From positions 149,859 to 213,858 of the forward strand of contig UQEU01000002.1 of NCBI GenBank assembly GCA_900540085.1: 64,000 bases of DNA. The letters run 5' to 3'. Source of the DNA: an uncultured Eubacteriales bacterium (lineage in GTDB: Bacteria; Bacillota; Clostridia; Oscillospirales; Acutalibacteraceae). Positions 8,602-17,960 of this stretch are shown here, piece by piece. Below the pieces are notes generated by a model, which ran no database searches, was not told the DNA's origin, and saw nothing but the letters and a program-made list of their open reading frames with translations. The position numbers and the translations under genes are program-made. How positions within the stretch are numbered: the first letter of the stretch is position 1; each line of letters starts with the position of its first letter.

Positions 8602-9966
8602 TTACTTTCTGTTTTTTACCCAATCTTTCTTGTTTTCCTGTTTTGAGCGTGCAATCGCAAGGGAATTTTCAGGTACATCTTCAGTAATTGTTGAACCTGC
8701 AGCCGTAAAAGCACTCTTGCCGACGGTTACGGGTGCAACAAGGTTTGTATTGCAGCCGATGAAAGCACCGTCTTCGATTTTGCACCTGTCTTTTTTATTT
8801 CCGTCATAGTTAACCGTAACGCTTCCGCAGCCGAAATTGACATTTTCTCCGACATCGGAATCTCCGATATAAGTCAAGTGAGCCGACTTTGTGCCTTTTT
8901 CAATAACGGAATTTTTAACTTCCACAAAATTGCCGATATGTACATTTTCACCGACAACGCTGTTATCTCTTATATGAGCAAACGGGCCTGCGTCTGCACC
9001 GTCTTTAACAACTGAATTGGTAAGTTTTACATTGTCAAGTTTTACATTGTTTCCGACTGTTGAATTTTCAATATATGTATTCGGTCCGATAACACAACCG
9101 TTGCCGATTGAAACTTTGCCGATGATGATTGTGTTCGGCAATATTGTTGTGTCGTTGCCGATTTCAACATCCGTACCGATTAAGATACCGTCGGTTGACG
9201 GAATGTTTACACCGTCAATCAAATGCTTGTCAAGAATATTTCTTTTCATTATATTGTTGAGATTGTTTAACTGTTTTCTGTCGTTTGCACCGAGTGTAAC
9301 CTCTGCATTTTCAACAACATAAGCCCCTACATTGCAACCTTTGTTGATGAGTATTTCAAGGCTGTCCGTAAGATAATATTCGTGCTGAACATTGTTGTTT
9401 GTAATATTGTCGAGTGCAAAAAAAAGTTCTGCACCTTTAAACCAATAGCAACCTGCGTTGCTTTCGTTGATTTTCTTTTCTTCTTCTGTTGCGTCTTTAT
9501 GTTCAACTATTCTTAAAAGCACGCCGTTTTCGTCACGCTTAATGTGACCTATGCCGTTTGTATCGTCAACGAGTGCGGAAATAAGAGTTATTGCATTGTC
9601 ATTTTCCTTATGATAGTCAAACGCTTTGTTGATTGTTTCGGCGTCCATCATGGGACCGTCGCCGTTTAAAATTAAAATATCATCATCTATATGTCTGCCG
9701 ATAAAATCTCTCGCCATCATTACAGCGTGTCCCGTTCCCAAGCGTTCTGACTGAAAAGCAGTTTCAACATCGTCGGGAAGTGCCTTTTCGACAATTTCAC
9801 TTTTATGACCTGTTATTACGCACACGCTTTCACATCCCGCATTTTTTACAGCCTTGATAACATGAGAAATCATAGGTTCAAAAAGCACCTCGCACATAAC
9901 CTTTGGCATATCTGTTTTCATTCTTGTACCTTTACCGCCTGCAAGAATTATCGCACATTTACTCAT
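8602..9966 (-). CDS. glmU: Bifunctional UDP-N-acetylglucosamine pyrophosphorylase / glucosamine-1-phosphate acetyltransferase
   Basis: Makes UDP-GlcNAc for peptidoglycan in two steps: acetylation of GlcN-1-P and uridylation. At 454 residues it is full length. The N-terminal nucleotidyltransferase shows LAGGKGTRMKTDMPKVM near residue 8. The C-terminal left-handed beta-helix shows repeated hexapeptides (IGNGCVIGPNTYIENS) and the acetyl-CoA-binding region GCGSVTVNYDG. The start is ATG 9966 behind AGGGAGAT; an earlier in-frame start at 9996 has no SD. A promoter lies at 10022-10050. Confidence 0.97.
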   Translation of the reverse strand: MSKCAIILAGGKGTRMKTDMPKVMCEVLFEPMISHVIKAVKNAGCESVCVITGHKSEIVEKALPDDVETAFQSERLGTGHAVMMARDFIGRHIDDDILILNGDGPMMDAETINKAFDYHKENDNAITLISALVDDTNGIGHIKRDENGVLLRIVEHKDATEEEKKINESNAGCYWFKGAELFFALDNITNNNVQHEYYLTDSLEILINKGCNVGAYVVENAEVTLGANDRKQLNNLNNIMKRNILDKHLIDGVNIPSTDGILIGTDVEIGNDTTILPNTIIIGKVSIGNGCVIGPNTYIENSTVGNNVKLDNVKLTNSVVKDGADAGPFAHIRDNSVVGENVHIGNFVEVKNSVIEKGTKSAHLTYIGDSDVGENVNFGCGSVTVNYDGNKKDRCKIEDGAFIGCNTNLVAPVTVGKSAFTAAGSTITEDVPENSLAIARSKQENKKDWVKNRK

Positions 9967-10021
9967 AAATAAATCTCCCTTAGTTTGTACTGACACAATC
10001 GTTTTGTGTTTATCAAATTAA

Positions 10022-10050
10022 ATTATGCACTATTTTCAACAAAAATTCAA
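10022..10050 (-). promoter_or_regulatory. glmU promoter
   Basis: On the minus strand, TTGAAT (10050-10045) and CATAAT (10027-10022) are separated by 17 nt. Confidence 0.6.
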
Positions 10051-10110
10051 TAGTAAGTACATTAAAATAAAAATATTTTGTTTAAAATACTGTTTTTTAC
10101 TAAAAACCAT

Positions 10111-10139
10111 TTGTATTTTATACATTATTCTGTTATAAT
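10111..10139 (+). promoter_or_regulatory. ppdK promoter
   Basis: TTGTAT at 10111-10116 and a perfect TATAAT at 10134-10139 with a 17-nt spacer. Confidence 0.75.
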
Positions 10140-10204
10140 GTGTAACGAGTTAAACTCAAACTATGTGAGAAAACAAACTAAAACTATTTTTGGAGGTTAT
10201 TTTA

Positions 10205-12832
10205 ATGAGTCACAAATTTGTTTATTTGTTCTCAGAGGGTAACAAAGACATGAGAGAACTTCTCGGCGGTAAAGGTGCAAACCTTGCTGAAATGACAGGT
10301 CTCGGTCTTCCTGTTCCGCAGGGCTTCACTATCTCAACAGAAGCTTGTACCCAGTACTACGAAGATGGCAGAAAGATTAACGACGATATTCAGGCACAAA
10401 TCATGGAATACATCGTTAAGATGGAAGACATCACAGGCAAAAAATTCGGCGATAAAGAAAATCCGCTTCTCGTATCTGTTCGTTCAGGTGCAAGAGCTTC
10501 TATGCCGGGTATGATGGACACAATCCTCAACCTTGGTCTCAACGAAGAAGTTGTTGAAGTAATCGCTAACAAATCAGGCAATCCAAGATGGGCTTGGGAC
10601 TGTTACAGAAGATTTATTCAAATGTACTCAGACGTTGTTATGGGTGTCGGCAAAAAATATTTTGAAGAACTCATTGACAAAATGAAAGAGGAAAAAGGCG
10701 TTTCTCAGGACGTAGAACTCACTGCAGAAGATCTTAAAGAACTTGCTAACCAGTTCAAAGCAGAATACAAAGAAAAAATCGGCGAAGACTTCCCGGCTGA
10801 CCCAAAAGAACAGTTGATGGGCGCTATCGAGGCTGTTTTCCGTTCATGGGACAACCCTCGTGCAAATGTATATCGTCGTGACAACGACATTCCTTACTCA
10901 TGGGGTACAGCAGTAAACGTACAGATGATGGCTTTCGGTAACATGGGCGAAACATCAGGTACAGGTGTTGCTTTCACAAGAGACCCTGCAACAGGCGAAA
11001 AGAAACTTATGGGTGAATTCCTTATGAACGCTCAAGGTGAAGACGTTGTTGCCGGTGTTCGAACTCCTTCTCCTATCGCAAAACTTCAAGAAGTTATGCC
11101 TGAAGTTTACAACCAATTTGTAGAAATCTGTGCTAAACTTGAAGACCATTACAGAGATATGCAGGATATGGAGTTCACAATCGAAGACAAAAAACTCTAT
11201 ATGCTTCAAACAAGAAACGGTAAGAGAACAGCAAAAGCTGCTCTTAAAATCGCTTGTGACCTTGTTGACGAAAACATGATTTCCGAAGAACAAGCAGTTG
11301 CTATGATTGACCCAAGAAACCTTGACACACTTCTCCACCCACAATTCGACGCTAAAGCTCTCAAAGCTGTTTCTCCTATCGGTAAAGCACTTCCTGCTTC
11401 TCCGGGTGCTGCTTGCGGCAGAGTTGTATTCACAGCTGACGACGCTAAAGAGTGGAACGACAGAGGCGAAAAAGTTGTTCTTGTTCGTCTTGAAACATCT
11501 CCTGAAGATATCGAAGGTATGAAAGCTGCTCAAGGTATCCTTACAGTTCGCGGCGGTATGACATCTCACGCAGCAGTTGTTGCTCGTGGTATGGGTACTT
11601 GCTGTGTATCAGGTTGTTCCGAAATCAAAATGGACGAAGACAACAAAAAATTCGTTCTTGACGGTAAAACATTCACAGAAGGCGACTACATTTCAATCGA
11701 CGGTTCAACAGGTAACATTTACGAAGGTATCATTCCTACTGTTCCTGCTGAAATCGCAGGCGAGTTTGAAAGAATTATGACTCTCGCTGATAAATTCAGA
11801 ACTCTTAAAGTTCGTACAAATGCAGACACACCTGCTGACGCTAAAAGAGCAAAAGAACTCGGTGCTGAAGGTATCGGTCTTTGCCGTACAGAACATATGT
11901 TCTTTGAAGCTGACAGAATTGCTGCATTCCGTGAAATGATTTGTGCAGACACAGTTGAAGAAAGAGAAGCTGCTCTTGATAAGATTATGCCTTACCAGCA
12001 GAGCGACTTTGAAAAACTTTACGAAGCACTTGAAGGCTGTCCTGTAACTATCCGTTTCCTTGACCCGCCTCTCCACGAGTTCGTTCCTACAACTGAGGAA
12101 GACATCAAAACTCTTGCTGACGCTCAAGGCAAATCAGTTGAAGACATCAAAGCTATCATCGCTTCACTTCACGAATTCAACCCAATGATGGGACACCGTG
12201 GCTGCCGTCTTACAGTTACATACCCTGAAATCGCTAAAATGCAGACAACAGCAGTTATCCGTGCTGCAATCAATGTTTCAAAGGCTCATCCTGATTGGAC
12301 AATTAAGCCTGAAATCATGATTCCTCTCGTTGGCGATGTTAAAGAATTTAAGTTCGTTAAGAAAATCATTGTAGAAACAGCAGACGCAGAAATCAAAGCT
12401 GCAGGCGTTGAACTCGAATACGAAGTTGGTACAATGATTGAAATTCCTCGTGCTTGCCTCACAGCAGACGACATTGCTAAAGAAGCTGACTTCTTCTGCT
12501 TCGGTACAAACGACCTTACACAGATGACATTCGGCTTCAGCCGTGACGACGCAGGTAAATTCCTTGATGCTTACTATGACACCAAGATTTACGAAAACGA
12601 CCCGTTTGCTAAACTTGACCAAAACGGCGTTGGCAAACTCATGAAGATGGCTGTTGAACTCGGCAGACCTGAAAACGCTAAACTTCACTGCGGTATCTGT
12701 GGTGAACACGGCGGCGACCCAAGTTCAGTTGAATTCTGCAACGAAATCGGTCTTGACTATGTTTCATGTTCACCGTTCCGTGTTCCGATTGCTCGTCTTG
12801 CTGCTGCACAGGCTGCAATCGCAAAGAAATAA
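10205..12832 (+). CDS. ppdK: Pyruvate, phosphate dikinase
   Basis: Interconverts pyruvate + ATP + Pi and PEP + AMP + PPi. In anaerobic clostridia it commonly works in glycolysis alongside or instead of pyruvate kinase. At 875 residues it is full length. The order is ATP-grasp N-terminal domain (GGKGANLAEM near residue 22, VSVRSGARASMPGMMDT), phosphohistidine swivel domain (GGMTSHAAVVARGMG) and PEP/pyruvate barrel with the catalytic cysteine in HCGICGEHGGDP. ATG 10205 is chosen because GGAGGT at 10192-10197 is a correctly spaced SD, and an apparent TTG start at 10190 overlaps that SD. Codon choice is more biased than in neighbours, which fits high expression. Confidence 0.97.
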   Translation: MSHKFVYLFSEGNKDMRELLGGKGANLAEMTGLGLPVPQGFTISTEACTQYYEDGRKINDDIQAQIMEYIVKMEDITGKKFGDKENPLLVSVRSGARASMPGMMDTILNLGLNEEVVEVIANKSGNPRWAWDCYRRFIQMYSDVVMGVGKKYFEELIDKMKEEKGVSQDVELTAEDLKELANQFKAEYKEKIGEDFPADPKEQLMGAIEAVFRSWDNPRANVYRRDNDIPYSWGTAVNVQMMAFGNMGETSGTGVAFTRDPATGEKKLMGEFLMNAQGEDVVAGVRTPSPIAKLQEVMPEVYNQFVEICAKLEDHYRDMQDMEFTIEDKKLYMLQTRNGKRTAKAALKIACDLVDENMISEEQAVAMIDPRNLDTLLHPQFDAKALKAVSPIGKALPASPGAACGRVVFTADDAKEWNDRGEKVVLVRLETSPEDIEGMKAAQGILTVRGGMTSHAAVVARGMGTCCVSGCSEIKMDEDNKKFVLDGKTFTEGDYISIDGSTGNIYEGIIPTVPAEIAGEFERIMTLADKFRTLKVRTNADTPADAKRAKELGAEGIGLCRTEHMFFEADRIAAFREMICADTVEEREAALDKIMPYQQSDFEKLYEALEGCPVTIRFLDPPLHEFVPTTEEDIKTLADAQGKSVEDIKAIIASLHEFNPMMGHRGCRLTVTYPEIAKMQTTAVIRAAINVSKAHPDWTIKPEIMIPLVGDVKEFKFVKKIIVETADAEIKAAGVELEYEVGTMIEIPRACLTADDIAKEADFFCFGTNDLTQMTFGFSRDDAGKFLDAYYDTKIYENDPFAKLDQNGVGKLMKMAVELGRPENAKLHCGICGEHGGDPSSVEFCNEIGLDYVSCSPFRVPIARLAAAQAAIAKK

Positions 12833-12879
12833 TTAAAATAATGCCAAAAACGGTTAAATCTTAATTAGATTTATAAATT

Positions 12880-12914
12880 CGGCAACTCTGTTCCGACGGG
12901 GTTGTCGTTTTTTT
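12880..12914 (+). terminator. ppdK terminator
   Basis: CGGCAACTC (12880-12888) pairs with GGGTTGTCG (12899-12907), with two wobble pairs, followed by seven Ts. Confidence 0.8.
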
Positions 12915-12951
12915 ATCTATATATTGTTATAATAATTCTAATATAAAATCA

Positions 12952-12988
12952 AAAACTCCTCGTCTTTTTCAGATTGAGGAGTTTTTTT
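12952..12988. terminator. Terminator of the alpha-glucosidase gene, also bidirectional
   Basis: AAAACTCCTC (12952-12961) pairs with GAGGAGTTTT (12976-12985), with A/T runs on both sides. Confidence 0.8.
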
Positions 12989-13019
12989 ATTTTAACTTAT
13001 TATTTTACAGATTTGCTTT

Positions 13020-14678
13020 TCAGTCATCAAACAAATACACACGCAGTTCATAGGGGCGGGTTTTGAAACCGTTATTGCAAATACAGTTTGTTTCGTAGTT
13101 GCCGAATAACTTAGTTCCTTTTTCAAGGTCATAGCCTTTCGGTGCATCAAAATTCACGCCGTTTTCGGTAAATGAGCAAATTACCAGCAATCGCTTGTTT
13201 GCAAATGCACGCTCATAGACATACAACTCGTTGCTGTTTTTATAGTATTCTTTATAAGTTCCGTCTAAAATCAAATTGTTATCTTTACGATAACGCAAAA
13301 GTTTTTTATAGAAATTTAAAATTGAATCGGGGTTTTCCTGCTCATTTTTAACATTTATTTTTTTATAATTCGGGTTCACATAAAACCACGGCGTACCCGT
13401 TGTGAAACCTGCATTTTCACTGTCGTCCCACTGCATAGGCGTTCTCGCATTATCTCTTGTCGAAATTTGACCGAGTTCAAGGCATTTCTTTTTGCCGAAA
13501 ATTTTAACCCATGTATTATAATTGTTTTTCACAAAAACATCCTGATACATATCGAGCGACGGCAAAGTGATATTTGTCATACCGATTTCCTGTCCCTGAT
13601 AAATAAACGGAGTGCCTTTTTGCAAAAGATACATTGCAGCAAGCATTTTTCCGCTTTCCGTACGATACTGTTCACTTCCGTATCTGCTTATAATTCTCGG
13701 ATGGTCGTGATTTTCCAAATACAATGTATTCCAAGCCTTACCGTCGAGTTCTTTTTGCCAAGTTGAAAAAGCATTTTTCATTTTTTTCAAATTAAACGGT
13801 GTGTGCAAAAAGTCCATAAGGAAACAGTCGGCCTCCATATGCTGAAAATGGAACATCATATCAAGTTCCTGATTTTCATTTTCCGTAATATACTGAAGAG
13901 CAACTTTCGGCGTCATTAAAGGTGCTTCGCCGACGCAGAAACAGTCGTAATCTTTCATCACTTCACGATACTCGGTTAAATATTTATGAATATTCGGGCC
14001 GTTCAGATAATGCTCCATACCACAGGCGGCAGGAATGGGAATACCGTTCGGCAGTCCTTCTCGTTTTGAAATAAATGTAATGACATCTTCACGGAAACCG
14101 TCAACGCCCATATCGAGCCAGAAACGCATCACTTTTTTAATTTCTTCACGCACTTTCGGGTTATCGTGATTTAAGTCGGGCTGTTTTTTTGCAAATGTAT
14201 GTAAATAATATTCTTTTCTCTTATCGTCATATTCCCACGCTTTGCCCTCAAACAAACTGAGCCAGTTGTTAGGCGGTCTTTTGCCTTTGCCTTTTCGCCA
14301 AATGTAAAAGTCAGCGTACTTTGAATTTTTATCTTTGCTTTCTTCAAACCACTCGCATTCGTCGGAAGAATGGTTTACAACAAGGTCCATTATAACTTTC
14401 AGACCTCTTTCGTGCGCTCCGTCAAGCACCTTTTTAAACAACTCAAGCGTTCCGTACTCGGAATGAATGTTATAATAATCTGCAATATCGTAACCAAAAT
14501 CTGCATTCGGAGACGGATACAAAGGCGAAAACCAAATGCAGTCAACACCCAAATCTTTAATATAATCAAGTTTTGAGTAAACTCCCTCCAAATCGCCTAT
14601 ACCGTCGCCGTTTCCGTCGCAAAACGAGCGTGGCCAAATTTGATAAACGGACATATTTTTATAATCTCTGTTTTTCAT
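13020..14678 (-). CDS. GH13 alpha-glucosidase, probably oligo-1,6-glucosidase type
   Basis: A 552-residue cytoplasmic GH13 enzyme hydrolysing short alpha-glucosides at the non-reducing end. Visible signatures are YQIWPRSFCDGNGDGIGDL near the N-terminus, VVNHSSDECEWF, QPDLNHDN, the nucleophile Asp198 in GFREDVI, the acid/base Glu251 in CVGEAP, and Asp325 in LENHDHPR. In this family a valine after the nucleophile is associated with alpha-1,6 preference and threonine with alpha-1,4; here it is valine. Trehalose-6-phosphate hydrolase is an alternative, but no PTS or treR gene lies nearby. A promoter with a LacI-type-looking operator is upstream. Confidence 0.88.
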   Translation of the reverse strand: MKNRDYKNMSVYQIWPRSFCDGNGDGIGDLEGVYSKLDYIKDLGVDCIWFSPLYPSPNADFGYDIADYYNIHSEYGTLELFKKVLDGAHERGLKVIMDLVVNHSSDECEWFEESKDKNSKYADFYIWRKGKGKRPPNNWLSLFEGKAWEYDDKRKEYYLHTFAKKQPDLNHDNPKVREEIKKVMRFWLDMGVDGFREDVITFISKREGLPNGIPIPAACGMEHYLNGPNIHKYLTEYREVMKDYDCFCVGEAPLMTPKVALQYITENENQELDMMFHFQHMEADCFLMDFLHTPFNLKKMKNAFSTWQKELDGKAWNTLYLENHDHPRIISRYGSEQYRTESGKMLAAMYLLQKGTPFIYQGQEIGMTNITLPSLDMYQDVFVKNNYNTWVKIFGKKKCLELGQISTRDNARTPMQWDDSENAGFTTGTPWFYVNPNYKKINVKNEQENPDSILNFYKKLLRYRKDNNLILDGTYKEYYKNSNELYVYERAFANKRLLVICSFTENGVNFDAPKGYDLEKGTKLFGNYETNCICNNGFKTRPYELRVYLFDD

Positions 14679-14742
14679 TTCATCACCCCTGTATGATATT
14701 CGGCGAAAATTTCAAAAATACAAAAAACTACGCCTTAGTTTA

Positions 14743-14771
14743 ATAATACAACCGTTTTGCAAAATAATCAA
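14743..14771 (-). promoter_or_regulatory. Alpha-glucosidase promoter with operator-like palindrome in the spacer
   Basis: Minus-strand TTGATT (14771-14766) and TATTAT (14748-14743), 17-nt spacer. The spacer carries TTGCAAAACGGTTGTA (14762-14747), an imperfect inverted repeat (TGCAA/TTGTA) around a central CG, like sites of LacI-family sugar repressors. The regulator is not in this window. Confidence 0.5.
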
Positions 14772-14807
14772 TATATTTATTTTAAATGTCAAAATAGTAC
14801 AACAACA

Positions 14808-14840
14808 TAAAATAAAAAACAGCAGAAAAACTCTGCTGTT
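14808..14840 (-). terminator. Terminator after the GNAT gene
   Basis: On the minus strand AACAGCAG pairs with CTGCTGTT and is followed by a T-rich run. Confidence 0.7.
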
Positions 14841-14883
14841 AAATAATAATAATAAAGATTAAAAAATACAATCCAAACAAAAT

Positions 14884-15417
14884 TTAATATTCTGTCGGGC
14901 TTACGCCGTAAACATTTTTATAAAGTACGGCTTTAATTTCGTCAAATTCTTTTTGTGAAATATGTTTGCCGTAAGTCATTACTTTAAGTTCAATGGCATT
15001 TTTACCCTTTGAAATCGGCGGCTGCATATAACTGTACTCATTTAAGAAAAAGTTGTTGCGTTCATAAAAAGCAATTCTTCTTTTTGCCGTTTCATTTTCG
15101 GGCGGTTCAACTTCAAGACAAACGGTCTTTGCAAGTTTTTCCACTGTTTCTGCGAGCATTTTTGTACCGATGCCGCCGTTTCTGTAATTTGGATTTACGG
15201 CAAAATGGTCAACATAGGCAAACTTTTCAAAGTCCCAAACAGTGATAACGCCTCTTACATCTGTTTCGTCGTCGTTTGGCAAAACATAGATTTGGAAATA
15301 CGGATTTTCAAGCAAAGCCTTTTCATCGTCAAAAGTTCTGCGTTCATCGTTGGGAAAACTTTGCAACATCAAGTCAAAAACCTTGCTGAAATCTTTTTCA
15401 TTCATTTTTTTTAACAT
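14884..15417 (-). CDS. GNAT family N-acetyltransferase
   Basis: A 177-residue cytoplasmic protein that should transfer an acetyl group from acetyl-CoA to an unknown amine. The acetyl-CoA-binding signature is VDHFAVNPNYRNGGIGTKML, with the RNGGIG loop matching the Q/RxxGxG/A motif; FYERNNF further on is the usual C-terminal GNAT element. ATG 15417 is preferred because AGGTGAT precedes it and a TATAAT -10 lies at 15463-15458 on the minus strand; the further-upstream in-frame start at 15486 would lie before that promoter. Confidence 0.8.
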   Translation of the reverse strand: MLKKMNEKDFSKVFDLMLQSFPNDERRTFDDEKALLENPYFQIYVLPNDDETDVRGVITVWDFEKFAYVDHFAVNPNYRNGGIGTKMLAETVEKLAKTVCLEVEPPENETAKRRIAFYERNNFFLNEYSYMQPPISKGKNAIELKVMTYGKHISQKEFDEIKAVLYKNVYGVSPTEY

Positions 15418-15600
15418 AACATCACCTGCAAACATAAATATAGAACTATTGTCTGTGATTATAACACGAACAAAAAGCATTTTCACTCAAACATACAAAA
15501 ATTAAAATATAGTTTACAAATATTCAGATTACGCCGTAACTGTTTTCAGATAAACGGATATAGATTTTATATTTTCAAAAATTTATTTGAATAAAAGAAA

Positions 15601-15626
15601 AACACGCAACAACTTTGCTGCGTGTT
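15601..15626 (-). terminator. Terminator of the rpmH-rnpA-yidD-yidC-jag operon
   Basis: AACACGCA (15601-15608) pairs with TGCGTGTT (15619-15626); a T-rich stretch follows on the minus strand. Confidence 0.75.
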
Positions 15627-15636
15627 TAATTTGAAA

Positions 15637-16638
15637 TTATTTAATTTCGATTTTGCCGAGAGGCAAGTCTGCTCTGTCAGCCTTTGGTGCTGATGCAGGC
15701 TTTGAAGACTGCTCGTCTTTCTTCTGATATTTTGAAGATGAACGACGATTGTTGTACCTGCCCCTGTTGTTTGAATATTTTACTCCGCCTGTTGGTTCAA
15801 GAACAACACGACGGTCGTCATTCATACCGATTGAGCGGGACTCAACACCCTCAATTTCCTGAACGGTTGTATGAATAATTCTTCTTTCAAACGGGTTCAT
15901 AGGCTCAAAAGTATATCTTCTGCCGCTTGAAGCAACACGCTCTGCGTATCTTCTTGCGAGTGCCTTAACAGTTTCCACTCTTTTTTCACGGTAGTTGCCT
16001 ACATTTACGGAAACTCTGATATACTTGTCATAGTATTTTTTAACTGCAAGTGAAGTGAGATGCTGAATAGCGTCAAGCGTTTCTCCTCTGCGACCGATAA
16101 TAATGCCGTAGTCTTCACAAACAATTTCAATATTTATCTCGCCGTCTGCAACGCTTGTTTCAAACTTTGCATCTTCACAACCGAGATGGTCCAAAATACC
16201 TTTGAGATATTTTACGGCAACATCAACATTGATATTTTCTGCCTTTTCAACATCTTCTCTGTTGTGAGTTTCCGGCTTTTGAGACTCTGACTTTTTGTCG
16301 GAGTTCAATTTTGTTGCTTTAATTTCCTGCTCTGTTACTACTGTTTTCACACGAGCATTGTCGTTTTTCGCACTTTTTTCTGATTGACGGCGGTTGTTTT
16401 TTGGCTTCTGTTCGTTATGTCTTTCTGCCGAACGCTGAGGTTTTTTCTTCTTTTCAGGAGCGTCATACCACGCTTTTACCTTTGCGTCTGAACCACCGAA
16501 CAAACCGAGAAATTTCTTTTTAGGCAATGAAACGACTTCTATCTTAACATCGGCAAAATCAGGAGCACAAAGACCTGCTTTAGCATTTTTTGTTGCTTCC
16601 TCAACGGTATTGCCGACGCCGATGAATTCTTTTAACAT
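15637..16638 (-). CDS. jag: RNA-binding protein Jag/KhpB (Jag_N-KH-R3H)
   Basis: A 333-residue cytoplasmic RNA-binding protein linked in other Firmicutes to cell elongation and small-RNA binding. Domain order: Jag N-terminal domain (residues 1-55, ending KKKFLGLFGG), a charged low-complexity linker (about 60-135), a type II KH domain with GRRGETLDAIQHL, and an R3H domain (RRYTFEPMNPFERRIIH). A second charged tail follows. It is the last gene of the rpmH operon, its usual place, and acts downstream of yidC. Confidence 0.95.
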   Translation of the reverse strand: MLKEFIGVGNTVEEATKNAKAGLCAPDFADVKIEVVSLPKKKFLGLFGGSDAKVKAWYDAPEKKKKPQRSAERHNEQKPKNNRRQSEKSAKNDNARVKTVVTEQEIKATKLNSDKKSESQKPETHNREDVEKAENINVDVAVKYLKGILDHLGCEDAKFETSVADGEINIEIVCEDYGIIIGRRGETLDAIQHLTSLAVKKYYDKYIRVSVNVGNYREKRVETVKALARRYAERVASSGRRYTFEPMNPFERRIIHTTVQEIEGVESRSIGMNDDRRVVLEPTGGVKYSNNRGRYNNRRSSSKYQKKDEQSSKPASAPKADRADLPLGKIEIK

Positions 16639-16689
16639 TAAATTCCTCCGTTAGTGTAAAACAAACTTTTTTGTTTGCTTTGTCGCCGT

Positions 16690-17691
16690 TTATTTAATTT
16701 TCTTGACATTTTCTTCTCTTGAGCGGCGTTCGATTGTATTTTCAATCATTAATCTTGCCTGACTCTTTTTAGGTGGGAAGAATTTTGCGATAACAAGTTG
16801 CTGAATAATAGCAACGAAGTTTGAAATTACCCAATATATGCCTACTGCGCCTGTTACCTTAAATGCAATGAAAAGGGAAAACAATGGCATTGTAAGCATC
16901 ATAAGTTTCATAGACATACCTTGTTGCTGTGCTGCAGCAGGGTTTGTCTTTTTCTGAATTTGCATTGACATAATGCTTGAAGCAAGAGATGAAAGGAAAG
17001 AAGCAAGCGGGATGATAACCGTAACACTTTTCCAAGTTGGATTTACAGAAAGGTCTATACCGAAAATGTTCATAGACTCTCTGTACGCCTCTATCATTTT
17101 AACTTTGTCGGGAGTGAAAAGCTCTCCGAACTGTGCAACAAGCGTATCTTTAAACTGTTCAAAGTTTGAAACAAGCCAAAGTTGGAAATATGTTCCGTCT
17201 TTTCCTGCTTCATAGCTGAGTGCAGTAGCAATTTCGTCAAATATTTTTGAGTCGAAACCTCCGCCGACACCGACAATGTACTGAATGGGATAATAGATGA
17301 TACCGATGATACCCATAAGAAATACCATTTGGAACACCATTGCACCACAGCCCATACTCATTGGGTTGTGTCCCTCACGAGCATAAAGTGCCTGCATTTC
17401 CTCGTTCATTCTCTGACGGTCTTGAGGTGTCGGATTTGGGTATTTTTTCTGAATTTTTTGAATTTTAGGCTGAAGTCTGGTTGACTTTGCCATTGTTTTT
17501 TGTTGCTTAACATTAAGCGGGAACAATACAAGTCTTGTTAAAACAGTAAACAAGAGCAGTGCAATAAAATATTCATTGCTGCAAAGTTCCATAAGGAAAA
17601 ACATACATTTTCCGAAGAGCCAATATAGCGGCTTAAATATTGCCCAACCTGTTGAGCCTGCCGCACCGACTGCCAATAAAATACTGTTCAT
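16690..17691 (-). CDS. yidC: Membrane protein insertase YidC/OxaA
   Basis: A 333-residue polytopic membrane protein that inserts proteins into the cytoplasmic membrane with or without SecYEG. The core is recognisable from LFTVLTRLVLFPLNVKQQKTM (transmembrane segment plus basic loop), the cytoplasmic hairpin rich in charge (LQPKIQKIQKKYPNPTPQDR) and GCGAMVFQMVFLMGIIGIIYYPI. Further helices lie near residues 215-295, followed by a basic tail that may contact ribosomes. Its start overlaps the yidD stop by 4 nt, so the two are translationally coupled. Confidence 0.95.
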   Translation of the reverse strand: MNSILLAVGAAGSTGWAIFKPLYWLFGKCMFFLMELCSNEYFIALLLFTVLTRLVLFPLNVKQQKTMAKSTRLQPKIQKIQKKYPNPTPQDRQRMNEEMQALYAREGHNPMSMGCGAMVFQMVFLMGIIGIIYYPIQYIVGVGGGFDSKIFDEIATALSYEAGKDGTYFQLWLVSNFEQFKDTLVAQFGELFTPDKVKMIEAYRESMNIFGIDLSVNPTWKSVTVIIPLASFLSSLASSIMSMQIQKKTNPAAAQQQGMSMKLMMLTMPLFSLFIAFKVTGAVGIYWVISNFVAIIQQLVIAKFFPPKKSQARLMIENTIERRSREENVKKIK

Positions 17692-17960
17692 TTATTGCCC
17701 TCTTTGTTTTTTTTAGGTGGAACAGGGTCGTAACCGCCCTTAAATAAAGGATTGCATCGTAAAATCCGCAAAAATCCGAGCCAACAGCCTTTGATAACGC
17801 CGTGAATTTCTATCGCCTCAAGTGTGTACTGCGAACAAGTCGGATAGTACCTGCACGAGCCGTTGGAAAAACGGGGCGACATAGTCAGTTGGTAAGACTT
17901 AATGAGAAAAATACACGCTTTTTTAATATACGCCGAAATGCGTTTGAAAAACTTTTTCAT
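17688..17960 (-). CDS. yidD: Membrane protein insertion efficiency factor YidD
   Basis: A 90-residue membrane-associated protein of the YidD family (PF01809). The signature is the cysteine-rich core NGSCRYYPTCSQYTLEAIEIHG plus LRCNPLFKGGYDPVP. A basic amphipathic N-terminus probably attaches it to the membrane. It overlaps rnpA by 4 nt and yidC by 4 nt, the standard arrangement. Confidence 0.95.
   Translation of the reverse strand: MKKFFKRISAYIKKACIFLIKSYQLTMSPRFSNGSCRYYPTCSQYTLEAIEIHGVIKGCWLGFLRILRCNPLFKGGYDPVPPKKNKEGNK

Noticed and set aside
10955..11569. 204-codon minus-strand frame inside ppdK
   Set aside because: Mirror of the strongly biased ppdK codons; Phe/Ser/Cys rich and lacking SD.
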